This document shows, piece by piece, positions 49,859 to 59,404 of a DNA stretch of 64,000 nt. Position numbers and translations under genes: made by a program. This DNA comes from an uncultured Christensenella sp. (GTDB lineage Bacteria; Bacillota; Clostridia; Christensenellales; Pumilibacteraceae). Each line of letters begins with the position of its first letter. The first letter of the stretch is position 1. The notes beneath the pieces were generated by a model that searched no databases, had not been told where the DNA came from, and saw only the letters and a program-made list of their open reading frames with translations. The DNA is taken from assembly GCA_910577945.1 (NCBI GenBank), contig CAJTNI010000004.1, positions 1 through 64,000 on the forward strand, read 5' to 3'.

Positions 49859-51169
49859 TTATTGCGCGTCCTCAATCGCCTCGATAAAAACGAGCTCTAT
49901 ATAGTCGATTTGGAAAAAGCCGCTGTCCGCGCTGTCCAAAAGCAGGCAGTAGATAAAGTTCTTGCCCTGTTCAAGCGTGATTTCCGCCGTCTGCTCGGAC
50001 AGCGCGACGGTATCCCAGCCGGTGTACGGCAGGCTTGCAAGCGTCTTTTGCTCGTAGTCGGCAAAGTCGGCGTTTTTGACGAGCCCGACCTCCTCCTGCG
50101 TCACGATAAACGTGGGCGCGGCTTTTTTCGAGCCCGCAAACTCGCCCGACGCGTACGCTATGCGCACGCCGTACTTGGCTTTGACGGGCGAATTGAAATG
50201 CCATTCCACGCCGTCGTAATTGCTCTCGATACCGCCCATGAGAAAGCCGTTGGAAAACTTTTTGTCGTCGTGCTCGCGTATACACGGGTTTTTGCACGTC
50301 ATAATGTCGCCCGACCTCTTGCGCGGCGAGCCCATTTCCGCTTCCAGAACGTACTTTTCGGGACGCGCGCCGAACTCAGCCAAATCGTCGACGTTGTATT
50401 TCGAGCCGTCGCCCGTCAGCACGAAGTAATCGAGCTCGACAAAACTGCCGTAGTTATCGGTCTCGTCGCCGTTTTTCATTACCGAAATAGTGTTCCAGCC
50501 CTTTTCGAGCGCGATTTTGACCGTCGCGGGCGCGGCGTCGTAGCGGTCGCCGCCCCAGCCCGTTTTTTCGTCGAAATCGAACCGCGTCATATACTCGCCG
50601 TTGACCCACACGTCGTTGTGCGCGGGATTCATGTCCGTCGTGTAGTACGCGGTAAAATCGTACTCGCCCGCCACGGGGCACAGATAGTTGATATACACGC
50701 CCTGACCCGCGTCGTCGATACCGCCCACGTACGCGCCCTTGTGCGCGAGCGTGTTGTTGCGGAAATTCGATTGGGTCTTGCCCGTGCCGAAATTGTAGAG
50801 GTTGTCCTCCGCCTCGAAAATCACCTCGCCGAACTCGGTCAACGCGGCAAAGCCGTACTCGACAGCTTCGCCCGTCGCGTCGCCCTTGTACGCCGCGACA
50901 GTCACCGTAATGTTGCCCGCAAGCCCCAAGCTCTCGACGTCGATTGACGTGTCTTGGATTTTGTCCTCGTAAACGACCTCGCCGCCGTGAGTAAATACCA
51001 CCGCGTAGCCGTCCGCGCCGTCCACGGCGTCGTACGCAAGCACGCCGTTCTCATAGCCGATATTATTTACCTTGCCGAGCGCGGGCTCGGTCGTTTTGCC
51101 GCACGCGGCAAGCGTAGGCACAAGCATCGTCGCGCACAGTGCGCAAGCAATAACCTTTTTGTTCATCAT
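49859..51169 (-). CDS. Carbohydrate-binding lipoprotein, first gene of the uptake operon
   Basis: A 436-residue lipoprotein with lipobox LAACGK (Cys23). After a short Fn3-like domain (about 35-110) come two CBM6/35-like domains: one opening VIFEAEDNLYNFGTGKTQSN with GAYVGGIDDAGQGVYINYL, the other opening YVLEAEMGSPRKRSG. It is the single-unit relative of the duplicated protein at 37916-40864. No enzyme domain. It is first in the operon, starts at 51169 behind TAAAGGAGCG, and is divergent from the AraC-type regulator. Confidence 0.88.
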   Translation of the reverse strand: MMNKKVIACALCATMLVPTLAACGKTTEPALGKVNNIGYENGVLAYDAVDGADGYAVVFTHGGEVVYEDKIQDTSIDVESLGLAGNITVTVAAYKGDATGEAVEYGFAALTEFGEVIFEAEDNLYNFGTGKTQSNFRNNTLAHKGAYVGGIDDAGQGVYINYLCPVAGEYDFTAYYTTDMNPAHNDVWVNGEYMTRFDFDEKTGWGGDRYDAAPATVKIALEKGWNTISVMKNGDETDNYGSFVELDYFVLTGDGSKYNVDDLAEFGARPEKYVLEAEMGSPRKRSGDIMTCKNPCIREHDDKKFSNGFLMGGIESNYDGVEWHFNSPVKAKYGVRIAYASGEFAGSKKAAPTFIVTQEEVGLVKNADFADYEQKTLASLPYTGWDTVALSEQTAEITLEQGKNFIYCLLLDSADSGFFQIDYIELVFIEAIEDAQ

Positions 51170-51192
51170 TCGCTCCTTTATATAGTTTCTGC

Positions 51193-51226
51193 TTATTTAA
51201 AGAATACATTACGGAAGTTTAAATAA
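51193..51226. promoter_or_regulatory. Inverted repeat, candidate operator in the divergent promoter region
   Basis: TTATTTAAA (51193-51201) and TTTAAATAA (51218-51226) are perfect 9-bp inverted arms with a 16-bp centre. They overlap a possible minus-strand promoter (TTGTTA, 17 bp, TATTCT) for the lipoprotein operon, so a dimeric regulator such as the AraC-type protein could control it here. Confidence 0.55.
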
Positions 51227-51250
51227 CAATATATAAAATTTTATAATTCA

Positions 51251-51279
51251 TTGAAAAAATCACAATTATGTGCTATACT
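51251..51279 (+). promoter_or_regulatory. Promoter of the AraC-family regulator gene
   Basis: -35 TTGAAA (51251-51256), 17-bp spacer, extended -10 TGCTATACT (TATACT at 51274-51279). Confidence 0.8.
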
Positions 51280-51298
51280 GTTCACGGAGAAAACGACT

Positions 51299-52078
51299 AT
51301 GAAAAACCTCAGCTTCGAGCACCTGCCGCAATACTGCTTTTCGGCTAACCGACAGTTCGAAAAGAACGAATGCCACATGGAGCGCACTTACAAGCTAAGC
51401 GTGCTGCTGCTCGTGCGGCGGGGCGTACTGCGCTTTTCCGAAAACGGCGTGCCGATTGAGGTGTCTGCGGGCGAATATTATATACAGTGCGCGGGGCTGC
51501 ACCAGCAAGGTCCCGTGCCCAGCGACTCGCCCAATTATTATTTCATTCATTTCAAGGGCGATTTTTGCAAGGCGGGCGCGCTGCCCATTCGCGGCAAATT
51601 CAAAATCGACAAAATCCAGCCCATAATCTCCAAAATGGAGCTTTTGGGCGACGCGGGCGAACGGCTCGAATACGAGGCGCTGTTCTACGAACTGCTGTGC
51701 GCGCTCAAACGCCAGCTCCCCGAAAAATCCACGCCCGAAAAACTGCGCGCGTACATTCTCGAACACTTTGCGGAAGAGCTGTCGCTCGACGGCTTGATGC
51801 GCGTGTCGCTGCTGTCCAAAAATCAAACGATAAACATTTTCCGCGACGCTTACGGAACAACGCCGCACCAATTCCTGATAGATTTCCGCCTGAAAAAAGC
51901 GGGCGAGCTGATTTTGGCTACCAATATCCCGATAAACGAAATATGTTTCCGCATAGGCTTTACCGAATACTCGGGCTTTTATAAAGCGTTTTCCAAAAAG
52001 TACGGCGTGTCGCCGCAGGAATACCGCCGCCGCACGTCCGCCGCCGCGCTACCCGAGAACGTGTATTTTATCCCGTGA
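51299..52078 (+). CDS. AraC-family transcriptional regulator
   Basis: A 259-residue regulator. The N-terminal cupin-like sugar-sensing domain (about 15-100) has GVPIEVSAGEYYIQCAGLHQ; the C-terminal double helix-turn-helix has LSLDGLMRVSLLSKNQTINI and the signature NEICFRIGFTEYSGFYKAFSKKYGVSPQEYR. The chosen start at 51299 has GGAGA eight bases upstream and lies downstream of the -10 box; the frame opens 16 codons earlier, inside the promoter. It faces away from the carbohydrate-uptake operon and probably activates it. Confidence 0.95.
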   Translation: MKNLSFEHLPQYCFSANRQFEKNECHMERTYKLSVLLLVRRGVLRFSENGVPIEVSAGEYYIQCAGLHQQGPVPSDSPNYYFIHFKGDFCKAGALPIRGKFKIDKIQPIISKMELLGDAGERLEYEALFYELLCALKRQLPEKSTPEKLRAYILEHFAEELSLDGLMRVSLLSKNQTINIFRDAYGTTPHQFLIDFRLKKAGELILATNIPINEICFRIGFTEYSGFYKAFSKKYGVSPQEYRRRTSAAALPENVYFIP

Positions 52079-52240
52079 CCGACCGCGCAGAACGCTAACC
52101 GCATGCCGCTACGCGGGTCGCGCGAAACGATATTGTAGTATTTTATTTTGAAAAACGCGTGTCAAACGCTTGTACGTTTGTTTGAGTTTAAAAGCTTTTG
52201 CCATGCCCGCCCGACGCGCGCCGCGCAAATTCGGCAAAAC

Positions 52241-52268
52241 AAAAAAGCGGACGCAACCGCTTTTTCTG
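52241..52268 (-). terminator. Terminator of glnN
   Basis: On the minus strand AAAAAGCGG, loop TTGCGT, CCGCTTTTTTG. Perfect stem followed by a T-tract. Confidence 0.88.
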
Positions 52269-52282
52269 TCAATCGAGTTATA

Positions 52283-54364
52283 TCAAACGTACAGCAGCAA
52301 ATCGCCGTACGTGGGGAACGGCCACAGCTCTTTGGGCACGAGCGTTTCCAGCCTGTCGCAATATTCGCGCAGCTCCTGCATGGCGGCAAACACCTTTTCG
52401 TGGCACAGGTTCGCCTCGGTTTGCAGGTCGGTTTCGCTCTTGACCGCGCGCTGCGTCTCCTCCAACTTTTTTTCGGCGGCGTACGCCGCGTTTATAAGCC
52501 TGGACACTTTGAGCAGCATTTCGTTCTGCGCGCCGACGGTCATGCCCAACGCGCTCAGCTTGCTCACGTTATCCGCGAGTCGGGTGGAAAACTCCAACGC
52601 CGCGGGCAAAATCTGTTTGAGCGTGATTTCGCACATGGTCAGCGCTTCGATATTTATTACCTTGCAGTAATTTTCGAGCAGTATGTCCTTGCGCGCGCGC
52701 ACCTCTTCGTTGGTGTAAATTTTGAGCCTGCCGAACAGCTCCACGTTTTCGGGACGGTCGTAATACGACAGCGCTTCGGGCGTGCTCGCGAGGTTCAAAA
52801 GCCCGCGGCGCGCCGCCTCCTGCTTCCACTCGTCGGCGTAGTTGTCGCCGTTGAACACGATGCGTCTGTGCTTGACGTACTCCGCCTTGATGAGCGCCTT
52901 CGCCGCCTTTTTGAAATCGGGCGCTTTTTCGAGCGCGTCCGCAAACTCGTTGAGCGCGTCCGCGACGGCGGCATTTATCATTATGTTCGGGCACGCGATA
53001 TTGACCGCCGAACCGAGCGAACGGAACTCGAATTTATTGCCTGTGAACGCGAACGGCGACGTACGGTTGCGGTCGGTCGTGTCCTCGTAAATCTCGGGCA
53101 CGGACTCCACGCCCGTCGATAAGCGGTTGCCCACGTGATTGCTGTATTCCTTGCCCGACGCGAGCGTTTCCAAAAGGTCGGTTATCTCGTCGCCGAGGAA
53201 CATGGAAATTATGGCGGGCGGCGCTTCGTTCGCGCCCAGGCGGTGGTCGTTGCCCGCCGTCGCAACCGACAGCCGCAGCAGGTCCTGATGCTCGTCTACC
53301 GCCTTGATTATCGCCGTCAGGAACAGCATGAATTGCAGGTTGTTCTTTAAGTCCTTGCCCGGCTCCAAAAGGTTTTCGCCGTCGGTTGTCGATATCGACC
53401 AATTATTGTGCTTGCCCGAGCCGTTGACGCCCGCGAACGGTTTTTCGTGCAACAGGCACACCATATCGTGCTTTTTGGCGAGCTTGCGCATGACCGACAT
53501 GGTAAGCTGGTTGTGGTCGGTCGCAATGTTGACCGACGAGAATATGGGCGCGAGCTCGTGCTGCGCGGGCGCGACCTCGTTGTGGCGGGTCTTGGCGTAA
53601 ATGCCGAGCTTCCACAGCTCGCGGTCGAGGTCCTCCATGTATTCGAGCACCTTGAACTTGATATTGCCGAAATAGTGGTCTTCGAGCTCCTGACCCTTGG
53701 GCGGCTTTGCGCCGAACAGCGTTCTGCCCGTGATTATAAGGTCGGGACGCTTTTTGTAAAGCTCGCGCGGGATGAGAAAATACTCCTGCTCCGGTCCGAC
53801 GTTGGGAATTACGCGGTCGGGCGTTTTGCCGAAAAGCTTCAACACGCGCAGCGCCGCCTTATCCAAGCAATCCATAGACCGCAGCAACGGCGTCTTTTTG
53901 TCCAGCACCTGACCCGAATATGCGATGAACGCCGTCGGAATGTACAGCACCGAGCCCTTTACGAACGCGTAGCTCGTCGGGTCCCACGCCGTGTACCCGC
54001 GCGCCTCGAACGTGGAGCGCAGCCCGCCCGACGGAAAGCTCGACGCGTCGGGCTCGCCCTTGATAAGCTCCTTGCCCGAGAAATTCATTATTACCGTGCC
54101 GCCCTCGGCGGGTTGGATAAAGCTGTCGTGCTTTTCGGCGGTGATGCCCGTCATCGGTTGGAACCAATGCGTATAGTGCGTAGCGCCCTTTTCTATCGCC
54201 CAATCCTTCATCGCGTTGGCTACAACGTCGGCGACGTCGGACGCGATGGATTTTCCCGTCTTGATAGTACAATGCAACGCTTTGAAAACGTCTTTGGGCA
54301 GACGCTCGCGCATTACTTGCTCGTTGAAAACCATCGAGCCGAACTGTTCGGGCACTTTAAACAT
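52283..54364 (-). CDS. glnN: Glutamine synthetase type III
   Basis: A 693-residue GSIII enzyme, which makes glutamine from glutamate, ammonia and ATP as a dodecamer. Landmarks are [29 protein letters not shown] (metal-binding glutamates), [15 protein letters not shown] and [16 protein letters not shown]. Length matches the type III group of Bacteroidetes and some Firmicutes. I start at 54364, where GGAG sits seven bases upstream; an in-frame ATG eight codons earlier lies before that site. It has its own promoter and terminator, so it is monocistronic. No glnR or GlnB-type gene is adjacent. Confidence 0.97.
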   Translation of the reverse strand: MFKVPEQFGSMVFNEQVMRERLPKDVFKALHCTIKTGKSIASDVADVVANAMKDWAIEKGATHYTHWFQPMTGITAEKHDSFIQPAEGGTVIMNFSGKELIKGEPDASSFPSGGLRSTFEARGYTAWDPTSYAFVKGSVLYIPTAFIAYSGQVLDKKTPLLRSMDCLDKAALRVLKLFGKTPDRVIPNVGPEQEYFLIPRELYKKRPDLIITGRTLFGAKPPKGQELEDHYFGNIKFKVLEYMEDLDRELWKLGIYAKTRHNEVAPAQHELAPIFSSVNIATDHNQLTMSVMRKLAKKHDMVCLLHEKPFAGVNGSGKHNNWSISTTDGENLLEPGKDLKNNLQFMLFLTAIIKAVDEHQDLLRLSVATAGNDHRLGANEAPPAIISMFLGDEITDLLETLASGKEYSNHVGNRLSTGVESVPEIYEDTTDRNRTSPFAFTGNKFEFRSLGSAVNIACPNIMINAAVADALNEFADALEKAPDFKKAAKALIKAEYVKHRRIVFNGDNYADEWKQEAARRGLLNLASTPEALSYYDRPENVELFGRLKIYTNEEVRARKDILLENYCKVINIEALTMCEITLKQILPAALEFSTRLADNVSKLSALGMTVGAQNEMLLKVSRLINAAYAAEKKLEETQRAVKSETDLQTEANLCHEKVFAAMQELREYCDRLETLVPKELWPFPTYGDLLLYV

Positions 54365-54430
54365 ATACCGTCTCCTTATAAACAAAAACGCCGTAATTGC
54401 TTACAGCGCCCTTGCTTGCATATCATAAAA

Positions 54431-54460
54431 ATTATATTACTCGAACGCGAAAAATGTCAA
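54431..54460 (-). promoter_or_regulatory. Promoter of glnN
   Basis: -35 TTGACA (54455-54460), 18-bp spacer, -10 TATAAT (54431-54436). The leader is about 60 bases. Confidence 0.8.
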
Positions 54461-54501
54461 GTAATTTGACCGCAGTTTTAAAATTTTCTACGCGCCGCCG
54501 A

Positions 54502-56265
54502 CTATTCGACGGACACGCCTACGCGCGCCGCTTTTTTGGGCTTTAAGCACACGCTCAACACGACGGCGGCAATATCGAAAACAATCGCCGCATACACGCC
54601 CGCGCGCGCGAGCACGCTCATTTTGATACTGATTGTATCGGGCGGCATCAGCGTTATGGGCGGCAGCGATTCCGCGCCGCTTGCCGAGGGCAGTATCGCA
54701 AACAGCGCCGCAAACACTATCGCCGCTATCGCGCAGCCGAATACGCCTTTCGTTTTGTCCGCGCCCACGACCGTCTCTGCGAGCGACTTTTGCATACCCG
54801 CAAACGCTATCGACGCCAAAACAATGCCCAGCGCGATAATCGTTACGCACGCCGTCGCGCTCGTTACAAGCAGCTCGCTGTAAACGTAATCGCCGTATTT
54901 GACGACGCACAGCGCGGAAATAAGCTCGCCGAGCACTCCGCCTACGGGCACGCTGCCGTGCCGCACGACTCTGGTCGCGTCGTAACTCATAATCGTCGTA
55001 ATCCTGACCAACTCGCCGCACAGCGAAAAGAACGCGATTATAAGCGCCGCCGCCGTCGCCGCGCGCCTTATCATGGGAACGAGTCCGACGCCGTCGAATA
55101 CCGCTTTCCCTACGCCGCAAACATAATACATAATAGCCGAGAACGTCGCCAGCCCGAGCATTACGCCGCCGTTCGCCATGGGCGACGCCATGTCGAAAAT
55201 CACGCCTATGCCCGACGCTATCGAAACAATTTTCAAGAATTTAAACAGGTTTGCGGAACGCTTGAATAACATTCCCGAAAATGCGAGTATCGTGAACACC
55301 AACGCCGTAATCGCTATCGTCAAGCAGAGCGCTACGGTCAGCAGGCTCTGCGCCAGCGTAACCATGGCGGTGGTGCGCACCGCATTCCGCCGCACGTCGT
55401 TGCCGAAATGATAGGGGAACGCCTCCGACGACAAAGCGAGCATGCACGCCAAAACGTTTACGTCGCACAGCTCCTCCTCCAAAATATCCGCGAACTTCTT
55501 GCGCGCGCGATATTCGGACGCTTCCGAATAAATAATCTTCCAATCGGCGAACTCTGCGCGCGCCTCTTGAAGATGCTTGCTGTAATCGCTCGATATTTCG
55601 CCGTATTTTTCGAAATCGGACCTTTCCATATTTACGTACGCGAGCGCGCCGAGCACTCTCCAAAACGGCTGCTCTATCTCGACGTACTCGGTATCGGTAA
55701 AGTTGGACTTATACTCGGAGTCCGACCACTCCTTTTCGGAAACGAACAGCTCGACGTTCGCTTTGAATTCGATAGGCGCGAACAGCGCCACAAACAGCAC
55801 GATTATCGCAAGCACGGCGATTATAGAGTTGACTATTACGCGGTACTTGCCTTCAAACTCCGCGACCTTTGTTCGGGCGGAAGAAACCGCTTTGCCGCCG
55901 CCGCGCGCCTTGCTCGCGCGCTCGGTCGGTGCGCTTGCGTGTTCCGCGGGCGCAGGCTCTGCCTTTTGCGCCGCTTCGGGCGCCGACCCCGCTCCGAACA
56001 ACGGCGCGCCGCACTTGCCGCAAAACTCCGCGCCCGTTTCGTTGACGAACCCGCATTCGACGCAGGCGGTCGAGCGCTGCGCGGCGTCGTCGAGTTTTCT
56101 TCCGCACACGCCGCAAAACGCCGCGCCGTTTACCGCGACCGCGCCGCACGCGGGGCACGCGACGGACGCGTCGCCGTCCGACTTTTTGGAAAGCGCCGCG
56201 CCGCAATCGCTGCAAAATTTCGCAGCGTCGCGATTTTCGTATCCGCACTTATCGCACTTTTTCAT
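54502..56265 (-). CDS. Triple zinc-ribbon polytopic membrane protein
   Basis: A 587-residue protein. Three zinc ribbons come first: CDKCGYENRDAAKFCSDCG (Cys4, 7, 18, 21), a second CPACGAVAVNGAAFCGVCG and a third CVECGFVNETGAEFCGKCG. A Pro/Ala-rich linker leads to one membrane segment (about 142-162), a ~130-residue charged domain, and then about seven further membrane segments. The ribbons must be cytoplasmic if the first segment exits the cell. This kind of ribbon-membrane protein is common in Firmicutes but without known function. A GGAG site precedes the ATG. No partner gene is adjacent. Confidence 0.8.
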   Translation of the reverse strand: MKKCDKCGYENRDAAKFCSDCGAALSKKSDGDASVACPACGAVAVNGAAFCGVCGRKLDDAAQRSTACVECGFVNETGAEFCGKCGAPLFGAGSAPEAAQKAEPAPAEHASAPTERASKARGGGKAVSSARTKVAEFEGKYRVIVNSIIAVLAIIVLFVALFAPIEFKANVELFVSEKEWSDSEYKSNFTDTEYVEIEQPFWRVLGALAYVNMERSDFEKYGEISSDYSKHLQEARAEFADWKIIYSEASEYRARKKFADILEEELCDVNVLACMLALSSEAFPYHFGNDVRRNAVRTTAMVTLAQSLLTVALCLTIAITALVFTILAFSGMLFKRSANLFKFLKIVSIASGIGVIFDMASPMANGGVMLGLATFSAIMYYVCGVGKAVFDGVGLVPMIRRAATAAALIIAFFSLCGELVRITTIMSYDATRVVRHGSVPVGGVLGELISALCVVKYGDYVYSELLVTSATACVTIIALGIVLASIAFAGMQKSLAETVVGADKTKGVFGCAIAAIVFAALFAILPSASGAESLPPITLMPPDTISIKMSVLARAGVYAAIVFDIAAVVLSVCLKPKKAARVGVSVE

Positions 56266-56420
56266 GCCGTTTCTCCACCCATCCTTAATTTGTTAGGCTT
56301 GGATTGATATATAATATCACACATTGTGAAACATGTCAATACGTTCGCCGAATTGCCTCGCGCGTATTGCCGCGCCCGTCACAAAAATTTTCGCACGCGC
56401 GCTTTACGGCGTTTTTGGTA

Positions 56421-56449
56421 TTGACTTTTGCGCGGCGGTGTTATATAAT
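56421..56449 (+). promoter_or_regulatory. Promoter of dnaN
   Basis: -35 TTGACT (56421-56426), 17-bp spacer, -10 TATAAT (56444-56449), with AGGAGA at 56470-56475 before the ATG at 56482. Confidence 0.85.
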
Positions 56450-56481
56450 GTATGCTAGAATATAAGCATAGGAGAATCAAT

Positions 56482-57585
56482 ATGAAAGTAGCATGCAACG
56501 GCAAGGATTTATGCGATGCGGTAACGCGGGTAATCAAGGCGGTGCCCGCGCGCTCGACCAACGCCGTACTCGAAGGAATCAAGCTTACAGCCGACGACGG
56601 CACGCTCACGCTTACGGCGACGGATATCGAGCTTTCAATCGAGCACATGATAGTCGCCGAGGTCGCCGAGCGCGGCGAAACGGTCGTGCCCGGCAAGCTG
56701 TTCGGCGATTTCGTGAAAAAGCTATCGTCGCAGACCATTGTGCTCACCGCCAACGGCTCGCGCCTTAAAATCGACTACGAGCGCAGCGAGGGCGAATTCG
56801 GCTGCTACACCGCCGACCAATATCCGGAGGTCAACCGCATAGAGGACACGCAGCATTTCGAAATGCGCAACGCCGATTTGAAGGACCTCGTCAATAAAGT
56901 CGCGTTTTCGGTATGCACGGACGACACGCACGCCGCGCTCAAAGGCGTTTTGCTCGAAGTGTCGAGCGCCGACGTGACCGCCGTGTCCACCGACGGCTAC
57001 CGCCTGTCCAAGTGCGTCAAGCCCATAATCGCCACCACGGCGTCCACCAGCTTTACGGTGCCCGTGCGCGCAATCATGGAAATTTCCCGATTGCTGTCCG
57101 ACGGCGACGACACCGTCAAGCTGTACATGCACAAAAATTTCCTCATGGTGCGCGTCGACGCGACGACCGTCACCACGCGGCTTATCGACGGCACGTTCGT
57201 CAACTACCGCCAAATCATTCCGCAACATTTCGACACGCAGGTGTACATTCCCAAAACGCTGTTCGACGACGCAATCGACAGAGCGGTGCTCATGTCGCGC
57301 TCGGACAAAAACAACTATCTCGTGCGCTTCGACATCACGCAGTCGAACATGACGGTCAGCTCGCACAGCGAGGCGGGCAACGTCGAGGAAAATCTGCCCA
57401 TCAAGACGGACGGCGCGGACATTTCCATCTCCTTCAACGCGCGCTATTTCTCCGAGTTCCTCAACTGCATGAACTGCGACACTATCGTGCTCAACCTGAC
57501 CAACGCCACGTCGGTATGCGTGGTCTCGCCCGTCGGCGACCGCGAGGACTATATCTACCTCGTCCTGCCCGTGCGCAGCGCGTAA
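56482..57585 (+). CDS. dnaN: DNA polymerase III sliding clamp (beta subunit)
   Basis: A 367-residue beta clamp with the three repeated domains: MKVACNGKDLCDAVTRVIKA opens domain I, LKDLVNKVAFSVCTDDTHAA domain II and the C-terminus ends EDYIYLVLPVR, near the usual ...LVMPMR. It tethers the replicative polymerase to DNA. I start at 56482 with AGGAGA upstream; the frame opens ten codons earlier, inside the leader. dnaN normally lies between dnaA and recF; neither is here, so it is either relocated or a second clamp. It has its own promoter and terminator. Confidence 0.95.
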   Translation: MKVACNGKDLCDAVTRVIKAVPARSTNAVLEGIKLTADDGTLTLTATDIELSIEHMIVAEVAERGETVVPGKLFGDFVKKLSSQTIVLTANGSRLKIDYERSEGEFGCYTADQYPEVNRIEDTQHFEMRNADLKDLVNKVAFSVCTDDTHAALKGVLLEVSSADVTAVSTDGYRLSKCVKPIIATTASTSFTVPVRAIMEISRLLSDGDDTVKLYMHKNFLMVRVDATTVTTRLIDGTFVNYRQIIPQHFDTQVYIPKTLFDDAIDRAVLMSRSDKNNYLVRFDITQSNMTVSSHSEAGNVEENLPIKTDGADISISFNARYFSEFLNCMNCDTIVLNLTNATSVCVVSPVGDREDYIYLVLPVRSA

Positions 57586-57623
57586 CGGTCGTTTTTCAAT
57601 AAAAAACGCATACGAAATCCACG

Positions 57624-57653
57624 ACCTCGCCGTTAATTGCGGCGGGGTTTTTT
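57624..57653 (+). terminator. Terminator of dnaN
   Basis: CTCGCCG, loop TTAATTG, CGGCGGG then GTTTTTT. Seven-base-pair GC-rich stem with one G-U pair. Confidence 0.88.
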
Positions 57654-57666
57654 GTTGCGTTTGCGC

Positions 57667-57696
57667 TTGACAACAAAAGCGCATACAATATATAAT
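57667..57696 (+). promoter_or_regulatory. Promoter of the ABC exporter operon (nearly leaderless)
   Basis: -35 TTGACA (57667-57672), 18-bp spacer, -10 TATAAT (57691-57696). The ATG is at 57707, so the RNA leader can only be about four bases and there is no ribosome site. Confidence 0.8.
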
Positions 57697-57706
57697 AGTT
57701 AGCGAA

Positions 57707-59404
57707 ATGTTCAAGCTTTTACGGTTTATCAAGGGTCATACGGCGCAGGCGATTGCCGCGCCGCTCTGCAAGCTCATCGAGGCAATCGCCGAGCTCGCCG
57801 TGCCTATGATTATAGCCGCCGTCATCGACGTAGGCATAGCCGACGGCGACAAGTCTTACGTCGTAAAATATTGCTCGCTTATCGCCATTCTCGCGGTGGG
57901 CGGCTTTCTCATTTCCGTAACGGGTCAGTATCTCGCGTCCAAGGTGGCGCTCGGGTTCGGCACGCGCGTGCGCAACGCCGTTTTCGCGCATATCAACAAA
58001 CTGCCCGTGTCCGAATGCGACCGTATCGGCGGCGCGTCGCTGGTGACGCGGCTGACGGGCGACGTGGTCAACTGCCAAAACGCGCTCAACATGACGCTGC
58101 GGCTGGTGCTGCGCATTCCGTTTGTGGTAATCGGCGCGTTCGTCATGAGCATGATTATCGACCCGATGCTGTCGCTCATGTTTTTGGCGATGGTCGTCGT
58201 GCTGTCGGCGACAATCGCGTGCGTGCTGCGGCTGACGATGCCGCGAGTCAAGCGCGCGCAAAAAAACCTCGACGAGATTTCGCGCCAGACCTCGCAAAGC
58301 CTGACGGGCGCGCGCGTCATTCGCGCATTTTCCAAGCAGGCGTCCGCCAAAGCCGATTTCGACGCGGCGGCGGAGACCACTGCGCACACCAATTTCGCCG
58401 CCATGCGCATTTCCACGCTTTTGACGCCGCTTACCTTTGCGGTCGTCAATCTCGCTATTATCGCGGTGCTGTGGTTCGGCGGCGTCAAGATAAACACCGA
58501 CCGCCTTTCGCAGGGCGAAGTGGTCGCGCTTATCAACTATCTCAATCAGGCGTTTTTCGTAATAGTCAACGTGGGCAACGTGTTTTCGGTGTTCACACGC
58601 TCGTCCGCCTGCGCGGCGCGCGTCAACGAAATACTCGAAACGCCCGTGCCCGAGGACGGAGCTATAACCGAGATAAACGCCGACGCGCCGCACGTGCTCG
58701 AATTTAAAGACGTCAGCTTCGCGTACGACGGCGATTACGACGTGCGCGACGTATCGTTCACTCTCGACGCGGGGCAGACGCTGGGCATAATCGGCGGCAC
58801 GGGCAGCGGCAAAACGACGCTCGTCGCGCTCATAGAACGGTTCTACACGCCCGACAAGGGCGAAATATACTTTTGCGGCGAAAAGCTGTCCGACTATGCC
58901 GAGCGCGCGCTGCGCGGCGGTATCGGCTACGTGCCGCAGCGCACCGCCGTACTCGAAGGCACGCTGTCCGAAAACCTCAAAATCGCCGACCCCGACGCGA
59001 GCGAGCAACGGCAAATCGCGGCGATGGAAACCGCGCAAGCGAGCGAGCTTTTATCCTCGCTCGGGCTCGACGGGCATATTTTCGCGGGCGGTAAGAACCT
59101 GTCGGGCGGACAGCGCCAGCGCGTAAACATCGCGCGCGCGCTCACCCGCGACAATATTCTGTATCTGTTCGACGACGCGACGTCCGCGCTCGACTACAAG
59201 ACCGAACGCGATTTCATTTCGGCGGTTAACCGCATAAGCGGCGCAAAGATATTCGTCTCCCAGCGCATAAGCGCGGTGTCGGGTTGCGATAATATCATCG
59301 TGCTCGACGGCGGCAAAATCGTGGGCTGCGGCAAGCATGCCGAGCTCAAAGCGTCCTGTCCGCTGTACAAGGAGTTTTGCGACTCACAGCAAAAATCAAA
59401 ATGA
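57707..59404 (+). CDS. ABC exporter half-transporter, subunit 1
   Basis: A 565-residue fusion of a six-segment exporter membrane domain and an ATPase. Walker A GGTGSGKTTL, signature LSGGQRQRVNIARAL and Walker B YLFDDATSALD are present. The catalytic glutamate after Walker B is Asp (FDDA), the mark of the degenerate site in heterodimeric exporters. Its partner is the next gene, which overlaps it (ATGA). Substrate unknown: drugs, lipids or peptides. It is transcribed from a promoter only ten bases upstream of the ATG. Confidence 0.95.
   Translation: MFKLLRFIKGHTAQAIAAPLCKLIEAIAELAVPMIIAAVIDVGIADGDKSYVVKYCSLIAILAVGGFLISVTGQYLASKVALGFGTRVRNAVFAHINKLPVSECDRIGGASLVTRLTGDVVNCQNALNMTLRLVLRIPFVVIGAFVMSMIIDPMLSLMFLAMVVVLSATIACVLRLTMPRVKRAQKNLDEISRQTSQSLTGARVIRAFSKQASAKADFDAAAETTAHTNFAAMRISTLLTPLTFAVVNLAIIAVLWFGGVKINTDRLSQGEVVALINYLNQAFFVIVNVGNVFSVFTRSSACAARVNEILETPVPEDGAITEINADAPHVLEFKDVSFAYDGDYDVRDVSFTLDAGQTLGIIGGTGSGKTTLVALIERFYTPDKGEIYFCGEKLSDYAERALRGGIGYVPQRTAVLEGTLSENLKIADPDASEQRQIAAMETAQASELLSSLGLDGHIFAGGKNLSGGQRQRVNIARALTRDNILYLFDDATSALDYKTERDFISAVNRISGAKIFVSQRISAVSGCDNIIVLDGGKIVGCGKHAELKASCPLYKEFCDSQQKSK

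Noticed and set aside
56266-56481. Replication origin near dnaN
   Set aside because: No dnaA, recF or clustered DnaA-box-like sequences were seen.
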